Below, piece by piece: positions 7,352 through 11,839 of a stretch of 11,839 nucleotides of DNA; the stretch's first letter is position 1; each line of letters opens with the position of its first letter. The notes under the pieces are model-generated. The model did no database searches, was not told the origin of the DNA, and worked only from the letters and a program-made list of their open reading frames with translations. Source of the DNA: a bacterium ADurb.Bin374 (GTDB lineage Bacteria > Riflebacteria > Ozemobacteria > Ozemobacterales > Ozemobacteraceae); contig MWAR01000110.1 in the NCBI GenBank assembly GCA_002068715.1, forward strand, positions 1 to 11,839. Direction: 5' to 3'. The translations under genes and the position numbers were made by a program.

Positions 7352-7942
7352 TCAGTAGTTTTCCGTCCAGACCTGGAAGTATTCCTGCGGATGCTCACAG
7401 GCCGGGCACTGTTTGGGAGCGCTTTCGCCCTCGTGAATGTGACCGCAGTTGCGGCAGATCCAGGAGGTCTTGGCGTCCTTCTTGAACACCTTCTGGTTCT
7501 TCACGTTTTCGAGAAGCTTGCGGTACCGGGCCTCATGGTGCTTTTCGACCTTGGCGATCATTCGGAACGCCGTCGCGACGTCCTTGTAGCCTTCCTTCTC
7601 GGCGACATCGGCGAACGACTGGTACAGCGACGTCCACTCTTCCTTTTCGCCATCGGCCGCATACTGGAGGTTCTTGGCGGTGTCGGCGAGGGCGACGGGA
7701 TAGCCGGCCTCGTGAATGGTCACGACCTGCTCGTTCATGCCATGGTGCAGAAGGCGCTTGAGGAATACCTTGGCGTGCTCCTTCTCGTTCTCGGCCGTCT
7801 CGATGAAAAAGTCGGCGATCTGCGGCAGACCTTCCTTGCGGGCGACCGACGCGTAGTAGGTGTATCTGTTCCTCGCCTGGGACTCGCCGGCGAAGGCTTT
7901 CAGCAGGTTTTCACACGTCTTCGAGTTCTTGAAATCGGACAT
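7352..7942 (-). CDS. rbr: Rubrerythrin
   Basis: A 196-residue cytoplasmic non-haem iron protein that reduces hydrogen peroxide in anaerobes and microaerobes, with electrons usually from rubredoxin/NAD(P)H. The ferritin-like di-iron domain shows Glu20 (AGESQARNRY), Glu53-x-x-His56 (ENEKEH), Glu98/Glu101 and Glu133-x-x-His136 (EKHHEARY); Glu20, Glu53 and His56 fall at the numbering I recall for Desulfovibrio rubrerythrin. The C-terminal rubredoxin-like iron site has Cys163, Cys166, Cys179 and Cys182 (CRNCG and CPAC). Full length. The start MSDFKNSKTC is chosen because AAGGAG (plus-strand CTCCTT, 7950-7955) lies 7 bases upstream and family members begin here; the frame is open further upstream but that stretch has no domain. 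It probably has its own promoter (8007-8035). Convergent with the cyclase operon; the transcript ends in the shared terminator. Confidence 0.97.
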   Translation of the reverse strand: MSDFKNSKTCENLLKAFAGESQARNRYTYYASVARKEGLPQIADFFIETAENEKEHAKVFLKRLLHHGMNEQVVTIHEAGYPVALADTAKNLQYAADGEKEEWTSLYQSFADVAEKEGYKDVATAFRMIAKVEKHHEARYRKLLENVKNQKVFKKDAKTSWICRNCGHIHEGESAPKQCPACEHPQEYFQVWTENY

Positions 7943-7968
7943 GGAATCTCTCCTTGATGTTGAAGTGC

Positions 7969-7983
7969 CCGGGATCCTCCCGG
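7969..7983 (-). promoter_or_regulatory. Short hairpin in the rubrerythrin 5' leader
   Basis: CCGGGA, 3-base loop, TCCCGG: a perfect 6-bp stem, 14 bases upstream of the AAGGAG site. In the predicted leader RNA it could affect ribosome access or mRNA stability. Read on the plus strand it is followed by TTTTT, like a weak terminator, which would block read-through into nothing obvious. Function is inferred only. Confidence 0.35.
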
Positions 7984-7994
7984 TTTTTCCGAAT
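7980..7994 (-). repeat. Direct repeat copy 1 upstream of rubrerythrin
   Basis: Minus strand ATTCGGAAAAACCGG. A second copy, ATTCGGCAAGACCGG, lies at 8160-8174; 13 of 15 bases agree, in the same direction, 180 bases apart. Copy 1 lies just downstream of the predicted -10 element, where an operator could sit. It overlaps the right arm of the leader hairpin. May be chance or an old duplication. Confidence 0.35.
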
Positions 7995-8006
7995 GGAAAC
8001 AGGGAT

Positions 8007-8035
8007 ACTTTACCCGAAGGAAAAATGGAAGGCAA
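8007..8035 (-). promoter_or_regulatory. Candidate sigma-70-type promoter of rubrerythrin
   Basis: On the minus strand, TTGCCT (8035-8030) and TAAAGT (8012-8007) are separated by 17 bases; each matches 4 of 6 consensus positions. The -10 box is about 65 bases before the ATG at 7942, leaving a leader of about 55-60 bases. No convincing PerR or Fur box was found by eye. Confidence 0.45.
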
Positions 8036-8159
8036 GTATCGGGGCAGGCGCATCGGTTTTCACGACTGCCGAATCACTCGCGGAGCCCACTGAGGCCGCG
8101 GAAACTCCACGGAGAAACGAAAGAATCACCGTGAACATCGTGCTCTCCGGGATTCGCGT

Positions 8160-8174
8160 CCGGTCTTGCCGAAT
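8160..8174 (-). repeat. Direct repeat copy 2 upstream of rubrerythrin
   Basis: Minus strand ATTCGGCAAGACCGG, 13 of 15 identical to the copy at 7980-7994. It lies about 125 bases upstream of the candidate -35 box. Confidence 0.35.
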
Positions 8175-8220
8175 ACGAAGAGAAATTCATCTGCTCGCCT
8201 CGTGCAAGTCTCCTTCGAGA

Positions 8221-8250
8221 AAATAAAATATGATATATAACGTTTTATTT
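8221..8250. repeat. AT-rich inverted repeat at the hydrolase 3' end
   Basis: AAATAAAA (8221-8228) and TTTTATTT (8243-8250) are inverted copies with a 14-base spacer containing TGATATAT. The right arm includes the TAA stop of the hydrolase. It is strongly AT-rich in GC-rich surroundings. As a terminator stem it would be weak; a protein-binding site or a transcription boundary is possible. Confidence 0.4.
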
Positions 8251-9140
8251 TGAAGGCGCTGGAAGAATCCTGGCGTCGTTCAGAAACTGGAGCACGAGGG
8301 ACTCGAAGGGCGCGGGCGGGGGGCGGTGTGCCTGAACGTGGCCCGCATCCGGCACGATCATTTCCTTCGCCGTGGGAACGGCGGCCATGAGCCTGTCGTG
8401 GTCTTCCCGCGTCGCCCGGGGGTCGAGGCCGTCGTGGATCAGGAGCAGGGGCCGGCCGCCGACCCCTTTGATGCCCTCGACGGGCCGGTTCGATGCGTAG
8501 TCGATGCCGCTTCTCCATCGCGCCAGGGCAAACAGCCAGTCGAGCAGAAAACAGTCGGGAATCCCGCCGACCCGCCGGACATCGCGAGCCGCGATTTTCC
8601 GGAGCTCGGCGAAACTGGACTCGAGGATGAATGCCCCGACCCGTTCGAGCCTGGCCGAGCCGTTGGCGAGGGTGGCGGCACCCATCGAGCGTCCATAGGC
8701 TGCGAGTGGCATGGTCGGTGGCAGAAGCCCGTTCGCCTCGGCGGCCCTGATAACCGCATCGACGTCTTCCCATTCGTGAAGGCCGATCGTCGTGTATCGC
8801 CCTTCGCTGAGGCCGTGGGCGCGGAAATCCAGAGTCAGAATGTTGTACCCGGCCGCATGGAGGAATTCGGCCATGTCCAGGATATGGAGATGGTTCACGC
8901 AATGACCGTGGCAGAGCAGCACCGCGCCCGCCGCCGGATCACCCGGATACCACCATGCCGCGATCTTCTGACCCGATGCGTTTTGGGCGATGAAGGGAAT
9001 TCCCGGGATGCTCGGGACCTTGTTCGGAAGGTTGCCGCGATCGGGAAACATCAGGATATTCGACAGCGCGATCGAAAGAAATCCGCTGCCTGTGCCGAGC
9101 AAAGCCACGACAAGAAAGAGCCGGAAAAAGGGAGAGGTTT

Positions 9141-9144
<4 letters not shown>
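8245..9144 (-). CDS. Membrane-anchored alpha/beta hydrolase
   Basis: 299 residues. An N-terminal hydrophobic segment (about residues 7-32) serves as a signal anchor, so the catalytic domain probably lies outside the cytoplasmic membrane or is held to it. Alpha/beta hydrolase marks are all present: the oxyanion HG (His79-Gly80 in LLCHGHCVNH), the LDFRAHGLSEG block, nucleophile Ser153 in the G-R-S-M-G elbow, acid Asp241 in HDGLDPRA, and His269 in DAGHV. This pattern matches the serine aminopeptidase/BAAT-like and FrsA/YqkD-like hydrolases; the substrate cannot be told. The ATG at 9144 overlaps the kinase stop (ATGA), with only a weak purine stretch before it, so it is probably translated by coupling to the kinase. 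The gene ends in an AT-rich inverted repeat. Confidence 0.9.

Positions 9145-11839
<2,695 letters not shown>

Larger units (their letters stand above)
7943..8244. other. Intergenic region between hydrolase and rubrerythrin
   Basis: This roughly 300-base gap between two minus-strand genes has no convincing gene: the open frames in it lack an SD, family motifs and sensible composition. It holds the rubrerythrin SD, leader hairpin and candidate promoter (7950-8035), the two 15-base direct repeats (7980-7994 and 8160-8174), and an AT-rich inverted repeat next to the hydrolase stop (8221-8250). The stretch 8050-8150 shows nothing I can name. Confidence 0.6.

Noticed and set aside
7969..7988. Plus-strand Rho-independent terminator (hairpin plus TTTTT)
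   Set aside because: No plus-strand gene upstream needs it, since the cyclase operon already ends at 7313-7340; better seen as a leader hairpin or chance.
7954..8226. Small plus-strand open frames in the intergenic gap before rubrerythrin
   Set aside because: No SD, no sensible composition or domain; they cover the likely rubrerythrin promoter.

Overview
This window is GC-rich bacterial chromosomal sequence. It probably comes from a Gram-negative or diderm anaerobe or microaerobe with a large signalling repertoire: it holds a rubrerythrin, long membrane-bound class III nucleotide cyclases, a SpoIIE/PP2C phosphatase fragment and a hybrid histidine kinase, but no phage, transposase, tRNA or rRNA gene. 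The style of the cyclases (two extracytoplasmic regions, HAMP, output domain) recalls candidate phyla such as Riflebacteria or deltaproteobacteria-like lineages, but that assignment is only an impression.

Layout. Positions 1-173 carry an antisense coding fragment that looks like an ELM1/DUF1022 family protein. It abuts, at about 170, the C-terminal half of a SpoIIE-type phosphatase whose 5' half is missing; this is a rearrangement or an assembly chimera. From there a tight plus-strand operon runs to 7256: phosphatase remnant, a pRiA4b ORF-3-like protein (717-1289), cyclase 1 (1306-4317) and cyclase 2 (4314-7256). Two of the three junctions are 4-base ATGA overlaps. A 12-bp-stem bidirectional terminator (7313-7340) separates this operon from the convergent minus-strand genes. 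Those are a rubrerythrin with its own promoter (7352-7942), a regulatory/intergenic stretch (7943-8244), a membrane-anchored alpha/beta hydrolase (8245-9144), and a hybrid sensor kinase with PAS, HisKA, HATPase, REC and Hpt domains (9141 to the window end, 5' end missing), which overlaps the hydrolase by 4 bases.

The most striking point is the cyclase pair. They are tandem paralogues with the same four-TM, two-ectodomain, HAMP, cyclase layout, and their catalytic domains have lost complementary residues. Cyclase 1 keeps the substrate and transition-state set (Lys863, Thr936, Asn943, Arg947, Lys985) but has His823 where the first metal-binding Asp should be. Cyclase 2 keeps both metal Asp residues (Asp811, Asp855) but has Thr851 for Lys, Asp933 for Asn, and ends before the last Lys. 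Together they can build exactly one complete composite active site and one dead site. This is the logic of the C1/C2 halves of mammalian transmembrane adenylyl cyclases, here carried on two separate bacterial receptor chains. I predict an obligate heterodimeric receptor cyclase in which each chain reads its own signal.
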